From the NCBI GenBank assembly GCA_934477125.1, contig CAKSOL010000003.1:62001-126000 (forward strand): DNA of 64,000 nucleotides. Direction: 5' to 3'. The position numbers and the translations under genes are program-made. Under the pieces are notes generated by a model. That model had not been told where the DNA came from, made no database searches, and saw only the letters and a program-made list of their open reading frames with translations. The stretch comes from an uncultured Eubacteriales bacterium (GTDB lineage: Bacteria > Bacillota > Clostridia > Oscillospirales > Acutalibacteraceae). Positions 34,704 to 43,076 of this stretch are shown here, piece after piece; the stretch's first letter is position 1, and each line of letters begins with the position of its first letter.

Positions 34704-36125
34704 ATGTTGAAAACAAATATGCTCAAAAAAATCAAAAAGTGCGGTGTTTTGCTGCTTGCTTTGGTAATTTCCGCCGCAGCTGTACTGCCCGCCGCCGGCA
34801 GCGCGGCAGCAGCGGGCAATAAGAAAATGCTTTGCTTTGAAAACAGCAATGTTCAGTCAGGCATAGGCGTTAAGGTAAGAGTTGAAAACGGCGTTTCCTA
34901 TAAGATATCCTTTAAATATAAGCTTGAAAGCGGCAGCTTTGTTAATAATAACGGCGCCGGCGTAGCCTTGAGATTGTATAACGGGGATTTCACCTCTGTG
35001 GTTGATTCAAACTATACAAGCGGTAAGACTATTTACACAAATTCGGTGGAAAACGGATACTGCGTATATACCGCAACTGTAAATACGAATATAGGAAATT
35101 ATGCCGCAGGTCAGGTTTATCCGATGATATTTGCTAATTCCGGAGGAAACCGCAGCGCAAAGATTTATATTGCCGGTATTACCGTATACAAGGCGGACGA
35201 TGCCTTAAAAACTAACCTTTTGAGCGACGGCGTTGCAAATCTTACCGATTTGAGCGGTTGGTACTTTAAAGATAATGTTTCCGGCAGCGGCTACACCAAA
35301 GGAGTGGTTTTAGACGGCAATTTGACCGACGGCGTTTTTGAAACCGCCGCCAGCAAGGTTACTGTCTCGGATTATGATGACTCAAATTTCATATCAAATA
35401 TGATTACAATAAAAAACACAAGCGGACAAAACGGAATCGCTGTTAAAGCGGATATGACAGCGGGCAAGACCTATAAGGTTACCTTTAATTACAATCTTTT
35501 GGGCGGCAGCCAATTTGCAAACGACAAAGGTTCGGGAATTACTGTACGTATGTATACGGATTATAAAATGAATGTGTTGGGAGCGGCAAATTACAGCGAA
35601 AATTGCGGTTATACCGCTCTTGATACCAGCGGCTGGAAGGTTTACACCGCAACATTAACTCCGAATGCCGATTGCGCTAACGGCAGACTTGCAATTATTC
35701 TTAACAGCGGCGCGTCCGAACAGCAAATAGCGATTTCCGATATTGAAATGTGCGAAGAAGGCAGCGAAACAAATCTTCTTTCTATTGATCCCTGCGCCGC
35801 AAATCTCAATGGCTACTATTGCAAGGCTACTCAGGGTTCAATAGGTGGCATAACAGAATTTACGAACGGCGGTTTAACCGTTACCTGGTCGCAGCGCAAT
35901 GACTGGGATTTCCAGGCAGATGCCAACGGCGATATCAACAGAGACGGCAATGTTGATATCATAGACCTTGTTGCATTAAAGAAAATGATTGCAAAGGGCG
36001 ATAAATACAGATTTGCCGATACATATAAGGACGATGAGGTTGACGCGTCAGACCTCAGAGTTGAACGAGAGCTTCTGCTCGGAAAATATAATGAAGCGGA
36101 TTTACCGGTAAATCCGGGAAACTGA
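34704..36125 (+). CDS. Secreted dockerin protein with two binding-type modules
   Basis: This 473-residue protein has a Sec signal (to about 37, GSAAAAGNK). Two related beta-sandwich modules of about 175 residues (40-215 and 232-400) carry the CBM4/9-like pattern KKMLCFENS...YKISFKYKLESGSF...TNLLSDGVANLTDLSGWYF (described by its blocks). A type I dockerin lies at ~405-463. The first dockerin Ca loop is complete (Asp410, Asn412, Asp414, Gly415, Asp418, Asp421). The second is degenerate (Tyr441, Asp444 in place of Asn, Gly). The ORF ends GGA-AAC-TGA, within a GGGAAAC heptamer, and the -1 frame continues into a beta-helix. The modules match those in the 37609 protein, so both are part of one surface glycan-binding set. 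Confidence 0.85.
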   Translation: MLKTNMLKKIKKCGVLLLALVISAAAVLPAAGSAAAAGNKKMLCFENSNVQSGIGVKVRVENGVSYKISFKYKLESGSFVNNNGAGVALRLYNGDFTSVVDSNYTSGKTIYTNSVENGYCVYTATVNTNIGNYAAGQVYPMIFANSGGNRSAKIYIAGITVYKADDALKTNLLSDGVANLTDLSGWYFKDNVSGSGYTKGVVLDGNLTDGVFETAASKVTVSDYDDSNFISNMITIKNTSGQNGIAVKADMTAGKTYKVTFNYNLLGGSQFANDKGSGITVRMYTDYKMNVLGAANYSENCGYTALDTSGWKVYTATLTPNADCANGRLAIILNSGASEQQIAISDIEMCEEGSETNLLSIDPCAANLNGYYCKATQGSIGGITEFTNGGLTVTWSQRNDWDFQADANGDINRDGNVDIIDLVALKKMIAKGDKYRFADTYKDDEVDASDLRVERELLLGKYNEADLPVNPGN

Positions 36126-36177
36126 TAGAGCCCGAACCGGATATTAAGGGCGGCGCTGACGCACAGGCGTCGGCGCT
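36116..36177 (+). promoter_or_regulatory. Candidate -1 ribosomal frameshift site (GGGAAAC) with downstream hairpins
   Basis: G-GGA-AAC occupies 36116-36122 in the zero frame (X-XXY-YYZ) and is followed directly by TGA (36123-36125). Slipping back one base continues as CTG-ATA-GAG and stays open to 37483. Seven nt after the heptamer a short stem (gccc 36130-36133 with gggc 36148-36151) begins. It abuts an 11-bp stem with two G-T wobbles (36152-36162 with 36167-36177, loop acag). The -1 frame immediately encodes a segment (GGADAQA) homologous to the lead-in of the 21616 beta-helix. A one-base deletion in the genome or assembly would give the same picture. Confidence 0.5.
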
Positions 36178-36196
36178 GAGCAAAAAAATATCCGAT

Positions 36197-37483
36197 TTGG
36201 AGGATGTCCTTTATGGTTCGGGCAGTATTTACTATGTTTCCGAAAACGGAAACGACAATAACAGCGGTTTAAAGAATGAACCGATTAAAACCGTAAGCAG
36301 GCTGAATAAGCTTGAGCTGAAATCGGGCGACAGGGTTCTCTTTGAGCGCGGCTCGGTTTTCAGAACGGCTGAGCCTGTAAACGCCGTTTCGGGCGTGAGC
36401 TATGGGGCATACGGAAACGCTGCAAATCCAAAGCCGGTTATTTCGGGTTCTCTTATGAATTATGCTTCTTCTTCGCTTTGGAGCAGAAGCGATACCGAAA
36501 ACGTCTGGCAGCTCAGCCTGAGCAGAGCCGCTGCGGCGGGAGTTATGACCTTTAACGGCGGCGAAAGCTGCGGCAGCCGCTGTTATTCAATGGATGAGCT
36601 CAGAAAAATCGGCGATTATTACCACGATATTTCAGGCTCTGTGCTTTATCTTTATTTTAATTCATATAACCCCGGCGAATATTTCGCGGATATCGAAATA
36701 GGAACAACGGAAATTCTGTTTGAGGGTCTTGCCGGCGGCAAATCCGCTAAGGACTGCAAGCTCAGAAATATCAGCTTTGAATATGCAACAAGGCTCGGCG
36801 CCGATTTTCAGTATACCTCCGGTATAACCGTTTCGGGCTGCGTATTTTCGTGGATCGGGGGAGCAAATTGGAATGCATCAACCCGTCTCGGAAATGCTGT
36901 TCAGTTTTGGGCGGCTGCCAAGAATTGCTCTGTTGAATACTGCGCCTTTAATCAGATATATGACGCCGCTGTTACATTCCAGGGGAAAACGGGTTCAGAC
37001 CAGACGTTTGATAATATTTCATTCAATAATAACCTTATTGAATACTGCTCGTTTAACTTTGAATTCTGGGGCTCGGACGAAAGCGGCAGCACAGCCCGTA
37101 CGACTGTCAGCAATATCGGCTTTACGGATAATATAGTGCGTTTCTGCGGATACGGCTGGGGCGGCAGACAGCGTTCCGGCAAATACGGCGCTATGCTTCT
37201 CGGTCAGAATTTTGAATATACCGATAATGTTTCCGAATTTAAAATTACCGGTAATATATTCGACTGTGCGAGCAAAAGCGCAAATTGCAGCTTTATCTAT
37301 GCCAAGGATTCAATTCTAAAGCTGATTGAATTGAGCGGAAACTCTTATTTCTGCCGTTCGGAGGACAGCGGTATGATTTTCAGCCATTATAACGGCGGTT
37401 CTCAGGTGACGGATAAAGCAGCGTTTGAAGCGGCTGTTAAAAAATACGATAAAAACCCTGCGGCAATCGGCTGGATAGAATAG
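36197..37483 (+). CDS. Right-handed beta-helix domain ORF, probably the -1-frame extension of the dockerin gene
   Basis: The first possible start in frame is a TTG at 36197 with no ribosome site before it (a ggagg lies after it). The two nearby ATGs are in another frame. From the TTG the protein would be 428 residues with no signal peptide. Homology to the 21616 protein begins upstream of the TTG (GGADAQASAL at ~36149-36178), so the natural start is earlier, in the -1 frame of the dockerin gene. The body shows SIYYVSENGNDNNSG, GDRVLFERGSVFRTAEPV, RLGNAVQFW and AVTFQG. As a frameshift fusion it would be a 926-residue exported protein: binding modules, dockerin, Pro/Glu linker and beta-helix. 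Confidence 0.7.
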   Translation: MEDVLYGSGSIYYVSENGNDNNSGLKNEPIKTVSRLNKLELKSGDRVLFERGSVFRTAEPVNAVSGVSYGAYGNAANPKPVISGSLMNYASSSLWSRSDTENVWQLSLSRAAAAGVMTFNGGESCGSRCYSMDELRKIGDYYHDISGSVLYLYFNSYNPGEYFADIEIGTTEILFEGLAGGKSAKDCKLRNISFEYATRLGADFQYTSGITVSGCVFSWIGGANWNASTRLGNAVQFWAAAKNCSVEYCAFNQIYDAAVTFQGKTGSDQTFDNISFNNNLIEYCSFNFEFWGSDESGSTARTTVSNIGFTDNIVRFCGYGWGGRQRSGKYGAMLLGQNFEYTDNVSEFKITGNIFDCASKSANCSFIYAKDSILKLIELSGNSYFCRSEDSGMIFSHYNGGSQVTDKAAFEAAVKKYDKNPAAIGWIE

Positions 37484-37502
37484 TTTGTTTTTTGTAAATC
37501 AG

Positions 37503-37579
37503 GCATTGCGGGTCGTATACGGCGACCCGCAATGCGGCGGATTTTTAAATACCGGAGCATCGGCGTAAAGCCGCCGATG
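37503..37579 (+). other. Tandem hairpins between beta-helix and large surface protein genes
   Basis: A perfect 13-bp stem (gcattgcgggtcg 37503-37515 with cgacccgcaatgc 37523-37535) is followed after 5 nt by atttttaaat. A second stem (catcggcg 37558-37565 with cgccgatg 37572-37579) comes just before the gcgggga ribosome site of the next gene. The first could be a leaky terminator with a displaced U-tract or a processing/stability element. Confidence 0.6.
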
Positions 37580-37608
37580 AACCGAAAAAATGAAAGCGGG
37601 GAGCTATA

Positions 37609-40600
37609 ATGAAGCTTAAAATGAATAGGGGAAAAATTCGCATTACTGCGCGGCGCCTGTTGATATGCCTATGCGCGGCTGCTATGCTTGCGGTTGGTAT
37701 TATCAGCCCCGGTCTCGGATTCGGGGCTTCGGCTGAGGATATGGCTCCTCAGAAAAAGATGATTCATTTTGAAAACAGCGGCGTTCAGTCGGGATTCGGC
37801 GTTAAGCTGGACGTCGAAAAGGATGTTTCCTATAATATATCCTTTAAATATAAGCTCGTGAGCGGCAGCTTCGTTAAGGATAACGGCGGCGGTATAGCTT
37901 TAAGGCTTTATAAGCCGGATTTTTCCGGGGTTGCCGATTCAAACTATAACGATAAAAAGCTTGACTATTCCGAGCTGCAGGAGGACGGATACCGCGTATA
38001 TACGGTAACGGTAAAAACAACGGTTGCCGGAACAGTTTACCCGATGATATATGCCAACTCCGGCGGAAAGCTCAAAGCTGATATATATATCGCCGATTTT
38101 ACCGCATACAGACAGGACGATTCCTCAAAAACCAATCTTTTGGGAGAAAGCGCCGCTGACCTTCAGAATTTGGACGGCTGGTATTTCAGGGATAATGCCG
38201 ATTATAAAGCGAAAAAGGAATTGAGCGGCAACAGCTTCAGTTCAAAAACAAGCTCGGTTACGGTTGAGGACTATGCTGAAAAGTATTTCGCAGTTCCTCA
38301 GAAAAAGATGATTCATTTTGAAAACGGCGGCGTTCAGTCGGGCTTCGGCGCTAAGCTGGACGTTGAAAAGGACGTTTCCTATAAGATATCCTTTAAATAT
38401 AATCTCGTAAACGGCAGCTTTGTTAGGGATAACGGCGGCGGTATTGCTTTAAGGCTGTATAAACCCGGCTCCGGCGTTGTTGATGCAAATTATAACGCCA
38501 AAAACCTTGACTATACATTGTCGCAGGACGGCGGATACTATGTATATACGGCAACGGTTAAGCCGACGGTTACCGGAACGGTTTATCCGATGGTATATGC
38601 CAATTCCGGCGGAAAGCTCAAAGCCGATATATACGTCGCCGATTTTACGGCATATAGGGCGGACGATACCTCAAAAACGAACCTTTTCGGCGAAAATGTC
38701 GCGAATTTTCAGGATTTGAGCGGATGGTATTTCCTTGATAACGCCGGCAATAAATCCATAAAGGAATTGAGCGGCGACAGCTTCAGCTCGGAAACAAGCT
38801 CGGTTGCAGCTATGAACTATGCTGACGAGCTGTTTAAAAAGCAGACTGTCAAAATGCTCAGAATAACAACCGCAGCCTCCGGAATAAATCTCTCCCAGCA
38901 GCTGCCGGGCGGTCTTTTAGGCAATACCTCTTATTCGTTTTCGGTTAAATATAAAATTATCAGCGGCAGCCTTTCGTTCAAGGTGTTTAACGGCGGCTTC
39001 TGGGGCGCAAAGAATTTTGAAATAACCGAAGCCGAAACCGGAGGAACAGAATATAACGAGAGAACTTTCAGCTATACCGGCGACGCGGGTCCGATAATAG
39101 GTCTTGCCATTCCCGCAGCCTCCGATATTTATTTGACCGACTGGAGCTTTTATCGGACCGATGATCCGGAAAAGACCAATCTCCTTACCTCAACCGTAAC
39201 CGTTGACTCGCTTTCCGGCTGGATGACCGGCAGCAACGGCAATATAACTAACTTTACCGGCAGCTCATTTTCCGGCAGCGGTTATACGGTCAGTCTGGAG
39301 GAAAGGGAGGAGCGGCTGTTTAAATATACCGCTCCCGCCGTTGAGGAGCATAAGATGCTTTACATCGACAGTGTGCCTAAGGTTAAATATAAGCATTTCG
39401 GTCAGAACGTAAATCTGGAGGCAGGAAAGGATTATATTATTACGTTCAAAGCCAAGTATTTAAAGGGCGAAATAGGAAACGCGTTTAACTTAGGGGTTAT
39501 GAACAGCTGGTTCGGTAAAACCTACTTTATCGATAACGCTTCGGACAGCAAGGCGCTGCCTAAAAAAACCGTTGACGGCTGGAATGCTTACGAATACAGC
39601 TTTAAAGCGCCAGAAACCGCAGATTATACAGTCGGGTTCACTTTCGTGCTGACAAGTAAGTTCTATTTGGCTGATTTCAGCGTATATGAGGCGGCGGATT
39701 CGGAGAAAACAAACCTTTTGCCCGCAAAAAGCGTTACAAGCGATTTATCCGGCTGGCGTTCGGATAAAATAAAGGACCTTTCCGGGAAAACGGAATTTGT
39801 TCAGGAGGATAACGCATATACAGTAACGCTGCTGCCGTATGACGAGAGCCTCTTTAAGCTCGATACCTCGCATAAAATGCTTCATATAAACGATTACGGC
39901 GGCGATGCGTTTTTAGGACAGAACGTAACCCTTAAAAAGGGAGTGTCCTATACGATAGCCTTCCAGTACCGTTTTATAAGCGGCGATATAGGCTCAGGCG
40001 TTCACGTTGCCGTTCAGCCGATGCTCGGCAGCGGCAGATACCGCGCGTATCACAGCACACAGCTGAGCGACAGCCGCGCGTTTTCTTCGGATTATGTTCG
40101 TGACGATTATGCCACATTCACCTTTACCCTGCAGGACAGAACCTATGAGGGCGGCTCATATACCGTAAACGACGAGGATACATACGGCATAGGCTTCCAT
40201 TTTTCAAAAAGCGTTGAGCTTTATCTTGCCGATTTCGTTTTGTATGAAACGGCGGATTCTCAGAAGACGAACCTGCTGCCGGTTAAAAATTACGGCAACG
40301 GCTTATACGGCTGGCGTTCGGATTGGAGCACTGCGGCGGGAGATTCGCTCTCGTTTACGGATAACGGAAACAAATACACGGTGGATTTGCTGCCGTATCT
40401 CGCCTCCGCCTTTGAGGAGCCTGCTGAAATTCCCGGACCGCATAAAATGATTTATTTCCAGAATTTCAGCGATTATCATGTCGTTTCTCAGAGAGTAAAG
40501 CTCAAGGCAGGCTCAACATACAGATTTGTTATCTCGCTTTCCTCAACCGTTAAGGCGCGCGCAATGCTCCAGCATAACGGGGCGCGCAATAATGTTTTCG

Positions 40601-41685
40601 GCAATTTAAAGCCGATAGAGGATCCGATTGTAACGGGAGATTATTTTACCGAGATTTTTGAGTTTACCGTTCCCGAATATGTAGGCGCAACAAAGGTCAA
40701 CACAAATGAGATGTACCTCGGAATTCAGTTCCCTGCGGCTACTTCGGCTTATATTTTCGATGCAAAGCTTTGGGATGTTTCCGACCCGACCGCAAAAAAC
40801 ATTTTCAAGAATACCAATTTCGATAAGGGTCTTGACGAATGGATAATAACCTGGGGCGCGTGGTTTATCGACGGCAGACAGGGAACCGGTCTTAAAACCT
40901 TTGAAAAGGACGGCTCCTTTAAAATTGAGGTTATGGACTATAATGAGGAATTGTTTATTCCTTATGACAGCGACGCCCGGATAAACGACGGCGTGTGGTG
41001 GAAGCAGTCGGATGTAACTGAGGTTGTTAAAAAGGGAACGGGAACGATAACCGGATTTTTGCGCAGCGAAAGCGGCGAGGGACTTGCCGGAGTAAAGCTT
41101 GTTCTGAAATCGGATGAAAAAAGCTACTCAGGAATAACAGACGCAAACGGCGCGTTTGTTTTCAAAAATATTCCCAATGCTTTCTATGAACTGTATGTTA
41201 TTGATGAGAGCGGCGCAGAGCATTATGCCGACTTCGGGTATACCGTTGAAATAGGCAATGTTATTACGGTTAATATAACGGTTGACGGAACGTATGCCGT
41301 CAGCACGGAGGTTGCCCTCGCCCGTGGATATATAAGCGGAACGCTTTATACTCCGGATAGAAAAACAGTAGCAGACAAGCGCATTTATATAAGAAATCTC
41401 GGAGCGGTTAAAACCGGTAAGGACGGTTCGTTTACATTCCCTGCCCTGGAACCGGGCAGCTATGAGCTTTATTGCTATGACGATTACGGCAACGAGTGCA
41501 TTTTAAAAACGGTAAACGTTCAGGAAAACACCGCAATGTCCCTTAAACTTAAATATTCACCTGTGATTGCCGTAAGCGGCGGACTTGACCCTGTATACAT
41601 AATTATCATATGCGGAGGAATTTTATGTGTAGCAATGATAGCTGCGGGAATTGTTATCCTGAGAAAAAACAGCAGAAAAGCCTAA
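37609..41685 (+). CDS. Giant membrane-anchored surface protein with six repeated binding-type modules
   Basis: This 1358-residue protein has a signal peptide near 14-42. Six related modules start near residues 48, 231, 412, 580, 753 and 942, each opening with a K-M-(I/L)-(H/Y) strand and closing with a TNLL...LxGWxx block like CBM4/9-type sandwiches. Two carboxypeptidase-regulatory-like folds follow (ITGFLRSESGEGLAGVKL ~1145-1230; ISGTLYTPDRK ~1241-1310). A transmembrane helix (~1329-1353) ends in RKNSRKA. It would stand on the outer face of the membrane and bind glycan. Modules 1 and 2 are nearly identical in DNA. Its last 61 bp overlap the next gene. No enzymatic site is recognised. Confidence 0.8.
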   Translation: MKLKMNRGKIRITARRLLICLCAAAMLAVGIISPGLGFGASAEDMAPQKKMIHFENSGVQSGFGVKLDVEKDVSYNISFKYKLVSGSFVKDNGGGIALRLYKPDFSGVADSNYNDKKLDYSELQEDGYRVYTVTVKTTVAGTVYPMIYANSGGKLKADIYIADFTAYRQDDSSKTNLLGESAADLQNLDGWYFRDNADYKAKKELSGNSFSSKTSSVTVEDYAEKYFAVPQKKMIHFENGGVQSGFGAKLDVEKDVSYKISFKYNLVNGSFVRDNGGGIALRLYKPGSGVVDANYNAKNLDYTLSQDGGYYVYTATVKPTVTGTVYPMVYANSGGKLKADIYVADFTAYRADDTSKTNLFGENVANFQDLSGWYFLDNAGNKSIKELSGDSFSSETSSVAAMNYADELFKKQTVKMLRITTAASGINLSQQLPGGLLGNTSYSFSVKYKIISGSLSFKVFNGGFWGAKNFEITEAETGGTEYNERTFSYTGDAGPIIGLAIPAASDIYLTDWSFYRTDDPEKTNLLTSTVTVDSLSGWMTGSNGNITNFTGSSFSGSGYTVSLEEREERLFKYTAPAVEEHKMLYIDSVPKVKYKHFGQNVNLEAGKDYIITFKAKYLKGEIGNAFNLGVMNSWFGKTYFIDNASDSKALPKKTVDGWNAYEYSFKAPETADYTVGFTFVLTSKFYLADFSVYEAADSEKTNLLPAKSVTSDLSGWRSDKIKDLSGKTEFVQEDNAYTVTLLPYDESLFKLDTSHKMLHINDYGGDAFLGQNVTLKKGVSYTIAFQYRFISGDIGSGVHVAVQPMLGSGRYRAYHSTQLSDSRAFSSDYVRDDYATFTFTLQDRTYEGGSYTVNDEDTYGIGFHFSKSVELYLADFVLYETADSQKTNLLPVKNYGNGLYGWRSDWSTAAGDSLSFTDNGNKYTVDLLPYLASAFEEPAEIPGPHKMIYFQNFSDYHVVSQRVKLKAGSTYRFVISLSSTVKARAMLQHNGARNNVFGNLKPIEDPIVTGDYFTEIFEFTVPEYVGATKVNTNEMYLGIQFPAATSAYIFDAKLWDVSDPTAKNIFKNTNFDKGLDEWIITWGAWFIDGRQGTGLKTFEKDGSFKIEVMDYNEELFIPYDSDARINDGVWWKQSDVTEVVKKGTGTITGFLRSESGEGLAGVKLVLKSDEKSYSGITDANGAFVFKNIPNAFYELYVIDESGAEHYADFGYTVEIGNVITVNITVDGTYAVSTEVALARGYISGTLYTPDRKTVADKRIYIRNLGAVKTGKDGSFTFPALEPGSYELYCYDDYGNECILKTVNVQENTAMSLKLKYSPVIAVSGGLDPVYIIIICGGILCVAMIAAGIVILRKNSRKA
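37747..38844 (+). repeat. Near-identical 549-bp tandem repeat within the surface-protein gene
   Basis: The block starting cctcagaaaaagatgattca at 37747 recurs at 38296, an exact multiple of three (183 codons). Only scattered, mostly silent changes are visible over the first ~130 bp and through the TNLL end. The other modules of the same gene have diverged, so this is the most recent duplication. Confidence 0.8.
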
Positions 41686-43076
41686 AGAAATTATCAACGG
41701 TTATATTAACGGTTATTTTACTGTCCGCCTTTAGCGTCTTTCCGCTGAAGGCGGCAGGCGAGGGAAACAAAATGATAGAATGGAACGACCCTAAAATCAA
41801 ATATATCGGGCGCTGGGAGAGTGTTGAAAACGGTATTCAGAACCGATTCGGCGGCTTTTGCGAAATAAGATTTTCCGGCAGCAGCACTCTTTCCGTCAGG
41901 GAAAAGACCAACGGCGTAACGGCAATATCGGTGGACGGCTCTGCGGCTGTGCGCAAGGAGCTGGGCGGCAGTCAGACCGTAATAGCCGATAACCTTTCCT
42001 CCGGCGAGCATACCGTGCGGATATTTACATACAGTCAGCATTCGCAGCCTTTGATAACCGGATTTGTTCTGGATAGCGGCGCCGAGCTGCTTGAATGTAA
42101 AAAGAATAGGACTATCGAATTTATCGGCGACTCTGTAACCGAGGGCTATACCGGCGAAAATGCCGACAGTCATATTCTTTCATATGCTCACCTTACTGCT
42201 GAAAAATTGGGCTATGACAGAAGCATTATTGCGCTCGGCGGAATAACGGTAACTCCCGGATACGGATATTTCAATGATAAAACCGGTATGGTGAACCGGT
42301 ATTTTAAAACGAGGATGTACGGCGACTCAGCTGATTGGGACACCTCGAAATTCATTCCGGATATTATCGTTATAAATCTCGGAACAAACGACCGCGGGCA
42401 GGTGGCGCAGGCTAAAATTATCGCGTCATATACGGAGTTTTTGGAAAAGCTCAGAGCGGTTTACCCTCATACCCCGATATTTGCAATGGTTCCGTTTTGC
42501 CACGATGCAAGCCTGACAATCGCGGTCGAAAAGACTGTTCAGGCGGCGGTAACTGAAAAGTCGCTTAAAAATGTTTATTTAATAGAAACCGCCTCCTGGG
42601 GAATCGACCCCGGAAAGGATAATACTCATCCGCCGAAGGAAGAGCATATAAAAGCGGCTGAAAAGCTTGCCGATATTATTTCGTATTATGTTTCAAACGG
42701 CAGACTGCCCGAAAATAATTCAGGTTCAGGCTCAAATTCTTCGGGCTCCTCAAGCTCTCCGGCTTCTTCTGGCTCATCTCGAAATTCAAATTCCGGCGGA
42801 AATGCAGGTATTTCGTCGGATTCAGGCGTCAGCGATTCTGTATCCACGGAAACTGTTTCCGACACTTCCTCGCCGGAGCAAAGCAGCAGCCAAAGGTCTG
42901 ATACCGCCGTTTCCGATTCAAAAACAGATACTCCGAAAAAAGGCAGCGCTTTAAAGCCGGTTCTCGGAATTGTGTCTGCGGCGGTTTTTGCAGCGTCAGC
43001 CGGATTTCTGGCATATGCGTTAAAGGTTACCGGAAAATTTGAAAAGCTGTTTAAAAAACGGGAGAAAGAAAAATAA
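41625..43076 (+). CDS. Membrane-anchored SGNH esterase (CE2-like)
   Basis: The frame opens at 41610, but the ATG at 41625 has a ggagg site 6 nt before it, giving 483 residues and a 61-bp overlap with the preceding gene (translational coupling). A signal peptide lies at ~20-43. An N-terminal jelly-roll (~50-150) is followed by an SGNH domain with GDSVTEGY (Ser170), NLGTNDRG and DNTHPP (Asp332/His335). This order resembles CE2 acetyl esterases. A Ser/Asn/Gly-rich linker (~363-440) and a transmembrane helix (~443-470) follow, with a basic tail. It should deacylate glycans on the outside of the membrane next to the binding protein encoded just upstream. Confidence 0.85.
   Translation: MCSNDSCGNCYPEKKQQKSLKKLSTVILTVILLSAFSVFPLKAAGEGNKMIEWNDPKIKYIGRWESVENGIQNRFGGFCEIRFSGSSTLSVREKTNGVTAISVDGSAAVRKELGGSQTVIADNLSSGEHTVRIFTYSQHSQPLITGFVLDSGAELLECKKNRTIEFIGDSVTEGYTGENADSHILSYAHLTAEKLGYDRSIIALGGITVTPGYGYFNDKTGMVNRYFKTRMYGDSADWDTSKFIPDIIVINLGTNDRGQVAQAKIIASYTEFLEKLRAVYPHTPIFAMVPFCHDASLTIAVEKTVQAAVTEKSLKNVYLIETASWGIDPGKDNTHPPKEEHIKAAEKLADIISYYVSNGRLPENNSGSGSNSSGSSSSPASSGSSRNSNSGGNAGISSDSGVSDSVSTETVSDTSSPEQSSSQRSDTAVSDSKTDTPKKGSALKPVLGIVSAAVFAASAGFLAYALKVTGKFEKLFKKREKEK

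Noticed and set aside
36126..36196. Independent translation start for the beta-helix ORF
   Set aside because: There is no ATG or GTG in frame and no ribosome site before the TTG at 36197. The two nearby ATGs are in another frame.
37503..37550. The 13-bp hairpin as a full operon terminator
   Set aside because: The T-run is five bases away from the stem and the next gene continues in the same direction with related modules, so it was listed only as a structure.
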